DNA of 64,000 nucleotides, from assembly GCA_964438975.1 (NCBI GenBank), contig CAYTMU010000009.1:1-64000 (forward strand), given 5' to 3'. Position numbers and translations under genes: made by a program. Numbering within the stretch: the stretch's first letter is position 1; each line of letters begins with the position of its first letter. Positions 45,269-53,321 of the stretch are shown here, one piece after another. Below the pieces are notes generated by a model. That model had not been told where the DNA came from. It did no database searches and worked only from the letters and a program-made list of their open reading frames with translations. This DNA comes from Chryseosolibacter sp964438975. Its GTDB lineage: Bacteria; Bacteroidota; Bacteroidia; Cytophagales; Cyclobacteriaceae.

Positions 45269-45985
45269 TCACTGTCCATAGTAAGCATCTGGCCCGTGCT
45301 TGCGTTCGTAGTGTTTCCTGATAAGCGAGTCCTTCAAGCGCGGCGCGTCAGATCTGATCTGCCGCGTGAGGTAGGCCATCTCGGCTATTGATTCAAGTAC
45401 AGCGCTGTTGTAAACGGCTTTATCCGCCGTCGCTGCCCAAGTAAACGGCGCGTGATTTCCGACGAGGATCATTCCGACTTCACGATAGTCCAGGTTGCGC
45501 TCCTTAAGACAGTTGATTATTTGAAATCCTGTCTGATGCTCGTAATCGCCCGCGATCATTTGATCATCCATCGGCGGAGCGCAGGGAATATCGACGGTGA
45601 GGTGGTCGGCATGCGTAGTACCGAAAACAGGAATATCGAGTTGCGTCTGTGCCCAAGCCGTCGCATACGTTGAGTGGGTATGAACGATACTTCCCACGTC
45701 GGACCAATGCCGGTAGAGTACCGCATGGGTCTTTGTATCCGAGGATGGCCGCAATGATCCGTCGACCGTTCGTCCGTCGAAATCAACAATCACGATCTTG
45801 TCAGGCGTGAGGTCGGCGTAGTCAATACCACTGGGTTTGATCGCGAACACACCTGCCTGGTGATCTGCGACACTTACGTTACCAAAGGTAAAAACAACCA
45901 GACCTAATTTCGGAAGCTGAAGATTTGCGCGACATGCCGATTCGCGGATGGCGCGGTAAGGATCGTGCGCTGCTGCCATCGTCAT
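45269..45985 (-). CDS. araD: L-ribulose-5-phosphate 4-epimerase
   Basis: A 238-residue class II aldolase-family epimerase that makes D-xylulose 5-phosphate from L-ribulose 5-phosphate. Family landmarks are LVVFTFGNVSVAD, FAIKPSGIDYADLTPDKIVIVD, SSDTKTHAVLYRHWSDVGSIVHTHSTYATAWAQ with the zinc-ligand His pair (HTH), and TTHADHLTVDIPC. The ATG overlaps the araB stop by 4 bases (ATGA), so translation is probably coupled. The C-terminal KHYERKHGPDAYYGQ is typical of the family. Confidence 0.96.
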   Translation of the reverse strand: MTMAAAHDPYRAIRESACRANLQLPKLGLVVFTFGNVSVADHQAGVFAIKPSGIDYADLTPDKIVIVDFDGRTVDGSLRPSSDTKTHAVLYRHWSDVGSIVHTHSTYATAWAQTQLDIPVFGTTHADHLTVDIPCAPPMDDQMIAGDYEHQTGFQIINCLKERNLDYREVGMILVGNHAPFTWAATADKAVYNSAVLESIAEMAYLTRQIRSDAPRLKDSLIRKHYERKHGPDAYYGQ

Positions 45986-47679
45986 GACCTTTCGATATCT
46001 GGTGTGCTCACTAACATATTCGATGTCGTCAGGTTCTCGATCATGGAACCCGCAGCCCGATACCTTTCGTACCGGCGCTCGTATAAGGATACACGCGAAG
46101 GATCCGGGTGATACTCCATATCGAAACCTTGACCCATCGCATTCATGGCATCTTCAACCTTTGGATACAAACCCGCCGCGGTGGCGGCAAACATCGCAGC
46201 TCCGAGCGCGCAGGTCTGTTCCGATCGATGAATCCGGATCGGGCGGTTCATCACGTCTGCCATCACCTGCATGATATAGGGCGACTTTCGCGCAACCCCT
46301 CCGAGTCCGATAAGTCCCTTCACCGGAACGCCTTCTTCGTTGATGCGATCGACAATGGCACGCGCGCCGAAGCACGTAGCCTCTACCCATGCACGGAATA
46401 GCAAGGGTGCGTCGCTACTCAGACTCAATCCCGTCAGCGCACCTTTAAGAAGTTGGTCCGCGTCGGGCGTTCGTCTGCCGTTGAGCCAGTCAACAGCCAA
46501 CTCGGAATCTTCTTCCACGGGAAGCCTTGACGCTGCCTCACTCAAAGCCGGAAGTATTTTCTCGCGCAGCTCCTCGATCACTTCCTGTCCGACACCATTC
46601 TCCTGCAGTAGTGACAAGGGCCACGAGATCAGATTCCTGAACCACGCATAGGTATCGCCGAATGCGGATTGCCCTGCCTCCAGTCCGATCATGCCGGGAA
46701 TTACAGAACCATCCACCTGGCCGCAGATCCCGCGGACAAGTTTGTCGCGCATGTCCTCCCGTGGCACGACCATCATGTCACAAGTCGAAGTGCCCATTAC
46801 TTTCGAGAGGTAATACGGTTCAATCTGACCGCCAACGGCGCCCATGTGACAATCGAAGGCACCGATGCCCACCGTAACATCCGTCGAAAGACCGAGACGT
46901 CTGGCCCACTCGACACTAAGGGTACCGGCCGCCTGATCTGATGTATATGTATCTCCACCGATACGGGTTGTAAATCCTTTTAGCTTCGAGTCCAGCGCGC
47001 TAAAGAATGAATCTGGAGGAAGTCCGCCAAACTCGTCAGACCACAATGCTTTGTGACCGGCGGCGCACACTCCGCGTTTCAATTTCACCGCGTCTTCCTG
47101 ACCCGTCAAAAGAAACGGTATCCAGTCACAATGCTCAACCCAGGAATAGCATGCAGAGCGGATACTTTCGTCTTCGCGCAACACGTGCAGCAATTTTGCC
47201 CAGAACCACTCGGAAGAATATATTCCACCGACGTATTTCAGAAAGTTCACATCAAATTGTGTAGCAAGCTCATTGATTTCACGAGCCTCGCGCGTCGCGG
47301 TGTGATCCTTCCAAAGAACGAACATAGCATTGGGGTTGGATTCGAAGCCCGGCGTGAGAGCCAACGGCACCCCTTTCCTGTCGACGGCGACTGGTGTAGA
47401 CCCCGTGGTATCAACGCTGATACCACGAATATTGCCGCGAACTTTATCGCCAGCTTCCGTGAGGCACCTGGTGATCGTTTGCTCAAGTCCCTCGATATAG
47501 TCCAACGGATGTTGGCGAAACTGATTCTTCGCCGGATTACAGAATTGTCCATCGCGCCACCTTGGATATTGAAACACCGCCGTTGCTACTTCCTCTCCAT
47601 TCCGCGCATCTGCAATAATCGACCGGACTGAATCAGTACCGAAGTCCACGCCGATAACATAATTACTGGTTACCATCAT
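45982..47679 (-). CDS. araB: Ribulokinase
   Basis: A 565-residue FGGY-family sugar kinase that phosphorylates L-ribulose with ATP. The N-terminus YVIGVDFGTDSVRSIIADARNGEEV is the phosphate-1 motif. Further blocks are GISVDTTGSTPVAVDRKGVPLAL, FVLWKDHTATREAREIN, GIGAFDCHMGAVGG, SKVMGTSTCDMMV and GLGGVARKSPYIMQVMADVMNRPIRI. It is the first gene of the araBDA-araR operon. Either of two adjacent ATGs (47679, 47676) may start it. A 14-bp palindrome lies 11-24 bases upstream of the start, in a position suited to repression. Confidence 0.97.
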   Translation of the reverse strand: MMVTSNYVIGVDFGTDSVRSIIADARNGEEVATAVFQYPRWRDGQFCNPAKNQFRQHPLDYIEGLEQTITRCLTEAGDKVRGNIRGISVDTTGSTPVAVDRKGVPLALTPGFESNPNAMFVLWKDHTATREAREINELATQFDVNFLKYVGGIYSSEWFWAKLLHVLREDESIRSACYSWVEHCDWIPFLLTGQEDAVKLKRGVCAAGHKALWSDEFGGLPPDSFFSALDSKLKGFTTRIGGDTYTSDQAAGTLSVEWARRLGLSTDVTVGIGAFDCHMGAVGGQIEPYYLSKVMGTSTCDMMVVPREDMRDKLVRGICGQVDGSVIPGMIGLEAGQSAFGDTYAWFRNLISWPLSLLQENGVGQEVIEELREKILPALSEAASRLPVEEDSELAVDWLNGRRTPDADQLLKGALTGLSLSSDAPLLFRAWVEATCFGARAIVDRINEEGVPVKGLIGLGGVARKSPYIMQVMADVMNRPIRIHRSEQTCALGAAMFAATAAGLYPKVEDAMNAMGQGFDMEYHPDPSRVSLYERRYERYRAAGSMIENLTTSNMLVSTPDIERS

Positions 47680-47689
47680 TCATGATCAA

Positions 47690-47703
47690 GCTTAAATTTA
47701 AGC
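47690..47703. promoter_or_regulatory. Perfect 14-bp palindrome, candidate AraR operator
   Basis: GCTTAAATTTAAGC is fully self-complementary. It lies 10 bases upstream of the araB ATG and 149 bp from the divergent oxidoreductase gene. Given an AraR-type regulator in the operon, this is the best operator candidate. No second copy was noticed in the rest of the intergenic region. Confidence 0.5.
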
Positions 47704-47802
47704 AAACATGCGAAACTTTAAGTGTATTTCAGACATTTATTGTAAGAAAAAAAACGCCGACCGCCATCACCCGTCGCCCGCTTCGATAACGAAAGTTTTT
47801 GC

Positions 47803-47810
47803 TAGCTTTG
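47803..47810 (+). promoter_or_regulatory. Candidate -7 element of the Gfo/Idh/MocA gene
   Basis: TAGCTTTG matches the TAnnTTTG consensus exactly and lies 43 bp upstream of the ATG at 47853. No good TTTG -33 element is seen. It supports the internal start over a frame that opens at 47799. Confidence 0.38.
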
Positions 47811-47852
47811 GTTACCAACAAACAACCCTTGTTCAACCAAAAAAGTGAGTGT

Positions 47853-48968
47853 ATGAAGACTCGGCGCGTTTTCCTCCAACAAATAACGGCATCGGCACTG
47901 GCCATTCCCCTGATTACATCCAGTAAGGCGGGAGTTCCTCAAACAGCACATGACCTGTTCAATCAGGGTCCGACTCTGCGTGTGGCCATCATGGGATTGG
48001 GCAGTTACGGTACGCGAGTGGCGGAAGCCATGCGGGATTGCAAGCGCGCGAAGCTCACAGGCGTCATAAGTGGTACTCCCGAAAAGGTAAAAGACTGGCA
48101 AAAGAAATACAGCATTCCTGAAAAGAATTGCTATGACTACGAGAATTTTGACGCGATCAGGAACAACCCCGACATCGACGCCGTGTATATCATCACGCCG
48201 AATGCATTGCACAAGGAACAAGCCATTCGCGTGGCGAAGGCTGGTAAACACATAATATGTGAAAAACCGATGGCGATTAATGCTGCAGAAGGCAAGCAAA
48301 TGGTCGACGCAGCAAAGACGGCAAATGTAAAACTGCTCGTTGGATACCGGATGCACTTCGAGGCGAACACACTTGAGATCATACGCATGCGAAACGAAGG
48401 GGAGTTTGGAAAAGTTCTGTATTTCCAAGGGCTTAGCGGATTCCGCATTGGCAACCCCAATCAGTGGCGTCTTGACAAGGGGCTTGCGGGTGGTGGCGCC
48501 ATGATGGATATCGGGATCTACTCGATCAACGGAGCACGCTACATGATCGGCGAAGAACCGGAATGGGTGACCGCACAGGAGGTCAAGACGGATCCTCAGA
48601 AATTCAAACAGGGAGTCGATGAGACCATTACGTTTCAGATGGGATTCCCGGGGGGCGCGGTAGCTTCTTGTCTCTCGACCTATGCGATGAGCAATCTGGA
48701 CCGCTTCTTCCTTAATGGCGACAAAGGTTTTGGCGAATTACATCCAGCCACCGGATACGGTCCGATCAAAGGAAGCACAAATAAAGGCGAACTAAAGAAT
48801 CCTCACATTACACATCAAACCGTACAAATGGACGAAATGGCCGCAATCATTCTCGATAACAAGAAGCCTGTCGTTCCCGTCGACGGAGAAGAAGGATTGC
48901 GAGACCTGAAGATTATGGATGCGATATACCAGGCCGTGAAAGACGGAAGTAGAGTAAGTCTCGCATAA
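47853..48968 (+). CDS. Gfo/Idh/MocA family oxidoreductase with Tat signal
   Basis: A 371-residue NAD(P)-dependent oxidoreductase. The N-terminus MKTRRVFLQQITASALAIPLI is a twin-arginine signal, as in many Bacteroidota members of this family that act on sugars in the periplasm. The Rossmann fold starts at VAIMGLGSYGTRVAEAM. The EKP motif (HIICEKPMAINAAEGKQM) carries the catalytic Lys. The C-terminal domain has GGGAMMDIGIYSINGARYM. The start was placed at 47853 because the signal begins there and an AGTGAG motif precedes it. It is divergent from araB. The sugar substrate is unknown, though many relatives act on glucose or its derivatives. Confidence 0.9.
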   Translation: MKTRRVFLQQITASALAIPLITSSKAGVPQTAHDLFNQGPTLRVAIMGLGSYGTRVAEAMRDCKRAKLTGVISGTPEKVKDWQKKYSIPEKNCYDYENFDAIRNNPDIDAVYIITPNALHKEQAIRVAKAGKHIICEKPMAINAAEGKQMVDAAKTANVKLLVGYRMHFEANTLEIIRMRNEGEFGKVLYFQGLSGFRIGNPNQWRLDKGLAGGGAMMDIGIYSINGARYMIGEEPEWVTAQEVKTDPQKFKQGVDETITFQMGFPGGAVASCLSTYAMSNLDRFFLNGDKGFGELHPATGYGPIKGSTNKGELKNPHITHQTVQMDEMAAIILDNKKPVVPVDGEEGLRDLKIMDAIYQAVKDGSRVSLA

Positions 48969-48978
48969 GCAACACTAC

Positions 48979-50310
48979 CTAGATCAGTCCACGTGATTTC
49001 AGTTCGAGGTATTGATTGATACTGCTGACCGTAAGATTCTCCGGCTTTGTCAGCACCGTCAGAATTCCGTGCTGCCGGAGTTGCTGCGCCATCTGAACCT
49101 TTGTCAGGGTATAGTGTTCCGCCGTGACTTGCGCGTACACGTCCTCCAGACTACCCGCGTGTGCGGACCGCGCGGCAGTAATCTCCGTATTTTCGAAGAA
49201 CACAACTACCAGCAAATGTTGGTCATTTAACCTCCGTAACTGTGGCAGTACGCGGCGCAGTGCATATGAACTCTCAAAATTTGTATAGAGGAACAGCAGG
49301 CTTCGGCCGCTGATGAGCCTTCTGACAGCGGTGTACAGACCTTCATAATCAGCTTCGACCAGCCCCTCTCCATCGCGATAGAGTGCGTCCATAATAATCC
49401 GCAGTTGCATCTTGCTACGGCTGGCTTTGATCATAGTAGCAGGTTTATCGGCAAACGTGATCAACCCCGCTTTGTCCTGTTTTCCCAGTACGATGTTGGA
49501 AATGACCAGCGAGGCATTGACCGCATAATCGAAGAGACTGAGTCCATTGAACGGCATATGCATAACACGGCTCTTATCAATAATACAGTAGACCTGCTGG
49601 GAGCGCTCGTCTTCATACTGGTTGACCATCAACTGCGCGCGACGACCGGTGGCCTTCCAGTTAATACTGCGGTAGTCGTCGCCATGGGCATATGTCCTGA
49701 TATGCTCGAACTCGTAGCTGTGGCCGATTCTCCGTACTTTCTTTACACCGTGTTCCCACGCGGCCCGGGCGATCGTCTTCAACTCATACTTCTTCATCTG
49801 CAGGATCGACGGGTACACGGGAACCGACTCGCTGCCCCGATGCGTGATACGTCTACGAACAATCGCCAGCGGGGAGCTTACGTAAAGGTGGATATCTCCA
49901 AAGCAGTACTCACCACGTGTTACCGGCCGAAGCTGATAGATATGAGAAAATGTTTGATACGCAGGCAGGCTGGCAGATATCAAGAAGTCCCGAACCTGAA
50001 ATTGTTCCGGTAACTCGTCAATAATGGAGACTTTCAGCCGTAAACCACAGCGATTCACTACCTTCAATCGGACGTCGTTATCATCGCCCAACGAGAAGAT
50101 CGCAGGCGCCTCGCGTTCTGCAGCCACCTTTACGCGCTTGTTGAAGATCAGCACCACGTCCGCGACTACGAAGACAGCAAATACTATCAAGCCCGTCTGA
50201 GCGATCGGCAACAGGAACGGTTGCGCGTAGGAAAAGATCATGAGCAGAATGAGCACTGCCATGATGTAAAAAAACCGATTGGAAATGAAAAGGTCGTTAA
50301 AAACACGCAT
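48979..50310 (-). CDS. DUF58 protein of the MoxR membrane locus
   Basis: A 443-residue protein with two N-terminal transmembrane helices (about 14-55) and a cytoplasmic DUF58 region. The central signature GDDYRSINWKATGRRAQLMVNQYEDERSQQVY is followed by a vWA-like metal site (IIDKSRVM). DUF58 proteins are the usual partners of MoxR ATPases. The ATG overlaps the moxR stop by one base (TAATG), so the pair is co-translated. It is the last gene of a five-gene minus-strand operon. A role in membrane protein complex assembly is inferred from the family. Confidence 0.92.
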   Translation of the reverse strand: MRVFNDLFISNRFFYIMAVLILLMIFSYAQPFLLPIAQTGLIVFAVFVVADVVLIFNKRVKVAAEREAPAIFSLGDDNDVRLKVVNRCGLRLKVSIIDELPEQFQVRDFLISASLPAYQTFSHIYQLRPVTRGEYCFGDIHLYVSSPLAIVRRRITHRGSESVPVYPSILQMKKYELKTIARAAWEHGVKKVRRIGHSYEFEHIRTYAHGDDYRSINWKATGRRAQLMVNQYEDERSQQVYCIIDKSRVMHMPFNGLSLFDYAVNASLVISNIVLGKQDKAGLITFADKPATMIKASRSKMQLRIIMDALYRDGEGLVEADYEGLYTAVRRLISGRSLLFLYTNFESSYALRRVLPQLRRLNDQHLLVVVFFENTEITAARSAHAGSLEDVYAQVTAEHYTLTKVQMAQQLRQHGILTVLTKPENLTVSSINQYLELKSRGLI

Positions 50311-51305
50311 TAGCGAGGTACTTCAACACCTTCAGCAATCTCGCGGATGACATCTTCGGGCTCCGCGCCCTCCATTTCCCGTTCTGCGGTCAGAATGATC
50401 CGGTGATTCAACACGGGATAGGCCACAAATCTTACGTCATCCGGCGTCACGAAATCCCGCCCGCTCATGGCGGCTATTGCTTTAGACGCCCGCAACAACG
50501 ATAAAGACGCACGCGGTGAAGCGCCCAATGCAATATCACCGTTGTTACGTGTACTGTCTACCAACTTCGCGATGTACCGGATAATATCATCCTTGATATG
50601 GATCTTTTCAATAAGATTCTGTGTCTGGCGAATCTCCTCCGCAGAGACCACAGCTGTCACCCCATCAAGAGCCCGCAACGCGAAGTCACCCTCGTACTTC
50701 CGCAGGATATCGGCCTCCTGCTCGTAAGTAGGATACTTCAACCGGATACGGAACAAGAACCTGTCCAGCTGTGCTTCCGGCAGCCGGTAAGTCCCCTCCT
50801 GCTCGATCGGGTTCTGCGTCGCAATCACGAGAAACGGATACTCCATCGCATAGGTATGGCCGTCGACGGTAATCTGTTTCTCTTCCATCACTTCAAACAA
50901 AGACGACTGGGTCTTCGCCGGCGCCCGGTTGATCTCATCAATAAGCACGAGGTTGGCGAAAATAGGGCCGCGGACAAAACTAAACTCAGAGGTCTTGAGA
51001 TTAAAGACCGAAGTCCCTGTGACGTCCGTCGGCATCAGGTCGGGAGTAAACTGAATGCGCGAAAAGTCTATCGACAAAGAGCGAGCGATCGTTTTCGCCG
51101 TAAGGGTTTTAGCAATGCCTGGAACCCCTTCGAGAAGGATATGACCTCCCGTAAATACGGCGGCAAGGATCAGTTCGACGGTTGTATCCTGACCCACGAC
51201 GACCTTTCCAACCTCGCGCCTTATCCGGAGTATGCGATCACGCAGCGCAGTGATCTCATCTCGCAACGGACTCTCATCCTCGGTGCTTCCGGATATTTCC
51301 TCCAT
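50310..51305 (-). CDS. MoxR-family AAA+ ATPase
   Basis: A 331-residue MoxR ATPase. Walker A is GVPGIAKT (60-67) and Walker B is LVLIDEINRAP (about 119-128). Sensor and arginine-finger regions follow (VIATQNPIEQEGTYRLPEAQLDRFLFRI), as does the C-terminal lid (GASPRASLSLLRASKAIAAMSGRDFVTPDDV). MoxR proteins act as chaperone-like ATPases that insert cofactors or assemble complexes with vWA partners, here the overlapping DUF58 protein. It lies 13 bp after the DUF4350 gene. Confidence 0.95.
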   Translation of the reverse strand: MEEISGSTEDESPLRDEITALRDRILRIRREVGKVVVGQDTTVELILAAVFTGGHILLEGVPGIAKTLTAKTIARSLSIDFSRIQFTPDLMPTDVTGTSVFNLKTSEFSFVRGPIFANLVLIDEINRAPAKTQSSLFEVMEEKQITVDGHTYAMEYPFLVIATQNPIEQEGTYRLPEAQLDRFLFRIRLKYPTYEQEADILRKYEGDFALRALDGVTAVVSAEEIRQTQNLIEKIHIKDDIIRYIAKLVDSTRNNGDIALGASPRASLSLLRASKAIAAMSGRDFVTPDDVRFVAYPVLNHRIILTAEREMEGAEPEDVIREIAEGVEVPR

Positions 51306-51318
51306 AACTCAGGTTTTT

Positions 51319-52566
51319 TTATTTAGCTCGTCTGTAAAAGTTGTCAATGGAATCACACAATGCCACCAGGCGACTCGCTTCAATGCTGTTCCGAAAGCGA
51401 TCTTCAATGAGATGATACCTTGAGAATATTATCTCAACATCCGCGAGATCCACTCGAGCCTTTTCCGCGAGCCGTCTCACCTGTTCGTCACCGAATCGCT
51501 CAGCTTGAACTCCATACTTCGACCGGACAAAATAGAGAAAATATTTCATCTTTTTGTGAGCCATATCGAGGTGATTGCCATTATTATAATGAAGCCGCGC
51601 AATCGTGTTGACATACTCCAAAGACGTGTTCGCCTTGGTTTCCATCAGCGGAATTATGCGCTGCTTTCGTCGGGCGGCAAAGAACGCGTATATCAGCGCT
51701 GTGCCCAATAGCAACCACCACGCATATTTAAGACTTGGTTGAGCAAGCAGGTAGTACAGTGGACTGTTATACGCGCTGTCTCCTACGGGAACCTTGCTGA
51801 ACTCGTCCCATATAATGTCGTCACCATCGAGATGCGAAAAAACGGCGGATGCATAATCCAGCTTTTCCCGATCTACCAAAAAGAAGTTCGTAAAAACAAG
51901 TGGATTTGTGTGGAGAAACAGGTTTCCTTTTCCAACCGGAACCTTCAGAAAGTTCACGCGATGATCATCATAGAATCCCAACGGTATAAGTGCCTTCGTC
52001 GAATCACAGAACACCCCGGCCTCAACATATCTCCAGGGGTAGCTCGACTCGATATCCCGTAAGCGATAGCTATACGATAATCCGTTCGCACGACCGATTT
52101 CCTGGTGATAGAAATTTAGCTTCACGGACTTCAACGACTCGTATCCATACTCCAGCGGCTCATCGCACTCAACATTATACACCGCCTCCAGGAGCCCCTC
52201 GGGAGCAACAAAAGACGCAATAAACGCATTGCCACCATCCATGAGAAACCTGGCAAGTGCCTGGGTGCTTGCCGTATCAAGAAAGATATTCTGTCCGATA
52301 AATACATAATCCGTGCGGTCTGCATCGTCGACGTCCGTCAGGAGATTCCGCAGGGGCTTCTTTGTATTTAGTATGAAGCGATGGTCCCGGCGATAGTCTT
52401 CGAGCAACTTCCGCAGCAATATTGTGCCATAAGGCTGGTCATTTTCCGCACGGTAGTTCTCAAACCAGGAAAAGCGCTTCTTCCCGTTTCCCATGGTGAA
52501 GAGTAACAGGATGCTCACGCACACGACAGCCAGCACACCGACGATGACGAGTTTGTTTTCCTTCAC
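51319..52566 (-). CDS. DUF4350 membrane protein
   Basis: A 415-residue protein with an N-terminal transmembrane helix (about 5-27). A DUF4350 extracytoplasmic domain follows, starting YGTILLRKLLEDYRR, with TDYVFIGQNIFLDTASTQALARFLMDGGNAFIAS. A second transmembrane helix lies near residue 285 (AWWLLLGTALIYAFFAAR), and a cytoplasmic tail ends the protein. The domain resembles a class I glutamine-amidotransferase-like fold that has lost its catalytic residues, but I cannot verify that here. It overlaps the DUF4129 gene by 4 bases. Such genes are regular members of Bacteroidota MoxR/DUF58 loci. Confidence 0.85.
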   Translation of the reverse strand: MKENKLVIVGVLAVVCVSILLLFTMGNGKKRFSWFENYRAENDQPYGTILLRKLLEDYRRDHRFILNTKKPLRNLLTDVDDADRTDYVFIGQNIFLDTASTQALARFLMDGGNAFIASFVAPEGLLEAVYNVECDEPLEYGYESLKSVKLNFYHQEIGRANGLSYSYRLRDIESSYPWRYVEAGVFCDSTKALIPLGFYDDHRVNFLKVPVGKGNLFLHTNPLVFTNFFLVDREKLDYASAVFSHLDGDDIIWDEFSKVPVGDSAYNSPLYYLLAQPSLKYAWWLLLGTALIYAFFAARRKQRIIPLMETKANTSLEYVNTIARLHYNNGNHLDMAHKKMKYFLYFVRSKYGVQAERFGDEQVRRLAEKARVDLADVEIIFSRYHLIEDRFRNSIEASRLVALCDSIDNFYRRAK

Positions 52567-53321
52567 ACTGCTCCCGTTTTGCTTATCTTTTCGAGAATAC
52601 TTTCAAAATTCGTTCTCATAACGTCAAACGCCTGAGGTTTCACCTCGCGATCACCATACCAGACTGACTCATACAACAGCGTCAGCTTGCTGATGTCATC
52701 GAACAGGAAGTCACGAAAGAACAACTCATCCAAATAATCGCGATTCGTCTTGTCCTTCTTCCAACTGACCATCCCCTTTTCATCAAGGTGCTTCAGAAGA
52801 CTGAGAAAGTACAACCTCACCGCCAGCTTAAAGTTTCCATCCCGGATAGCATTCTGTAACAAAGTCTGAATTTCCAACTCAGCCAGGCTCTCGACCGGCG
52901 TCTCCTCGCCGGGTTCCACCGACTGACGAGCACTTCTCGCGCGAAAAGGAATGGCCCTGATAATGAAATACAACAGGGCACTAATTGCCACTCCGACAAT
53001 GATATACGAGAAAATTTTCAACAGAGTCTCCGCCCATGGAGGAACGGAAGGAATTTCAGTCGGGGTTGCCTCGACGGACTCCTCGGTATAGTCGACATCC
53101 TTCACCAGTTCCTGCCACTTCTCACGATCAAAACTCCGGACCACCAGGTCGCCATTTTGGTAATCACGCGTCGTTTGCAAATCAGCCGGCCTGACCGGCT
53201 CATACCCAACACTCCTGGGTTCTTCGTCGTCAACCGGTCCAAGCGGATACTCCGTCTGCGCAGACAATGCCGGAAGCACTATCAGCAACAAGACCGTACA
53301 CATAAACAAGCTGATTCTCAT
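52563..53321 (-). CDS. DUF4129 membrane protein
   Basis: A 252-residue protein with a signal peptide (ending PALSAQ), an acidic periplasmic region, one transmembrane helix (about 102-122, IFSYIIVGVAISALLYFII) and a cytoplasmic DUF4129 tail. The tail reads LLQNAIRDGNFKLAVRLYFLSLLKHLDEKGMVSWKKDKTNRDYLDEL and ends with a YESVWYGD motif. DUF4129 is often fused to transglutaminase-like proteins elsewhere, but here it stands alone. Both ends overlap neighbouring genes by 4 bases, so it is a fixed part of the operon. Confidence 0.86.
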   Translation of the reverse strand: MRISLFMCTVLLLIVLPALSAQTEYPLGPVDDEEPRSVGYEPVRPADLQTTRDYQNGDLVVRSFDREKWQELVKDVDYTEESVEATPTEIPSVPPWAETLLKIFSYIIVGVAISALLYFIIRAIPFRARSARQSVEPGEETPVESLAELEIQTLLQNAIRDGNFKLAVRLYFLSLLKHLDEKGMVSWKKDKTNRDYLDELFFRDFLFDDISKLTLLYESVWYGDREVKPQAFDVMRTNFESILEKISKTGAV

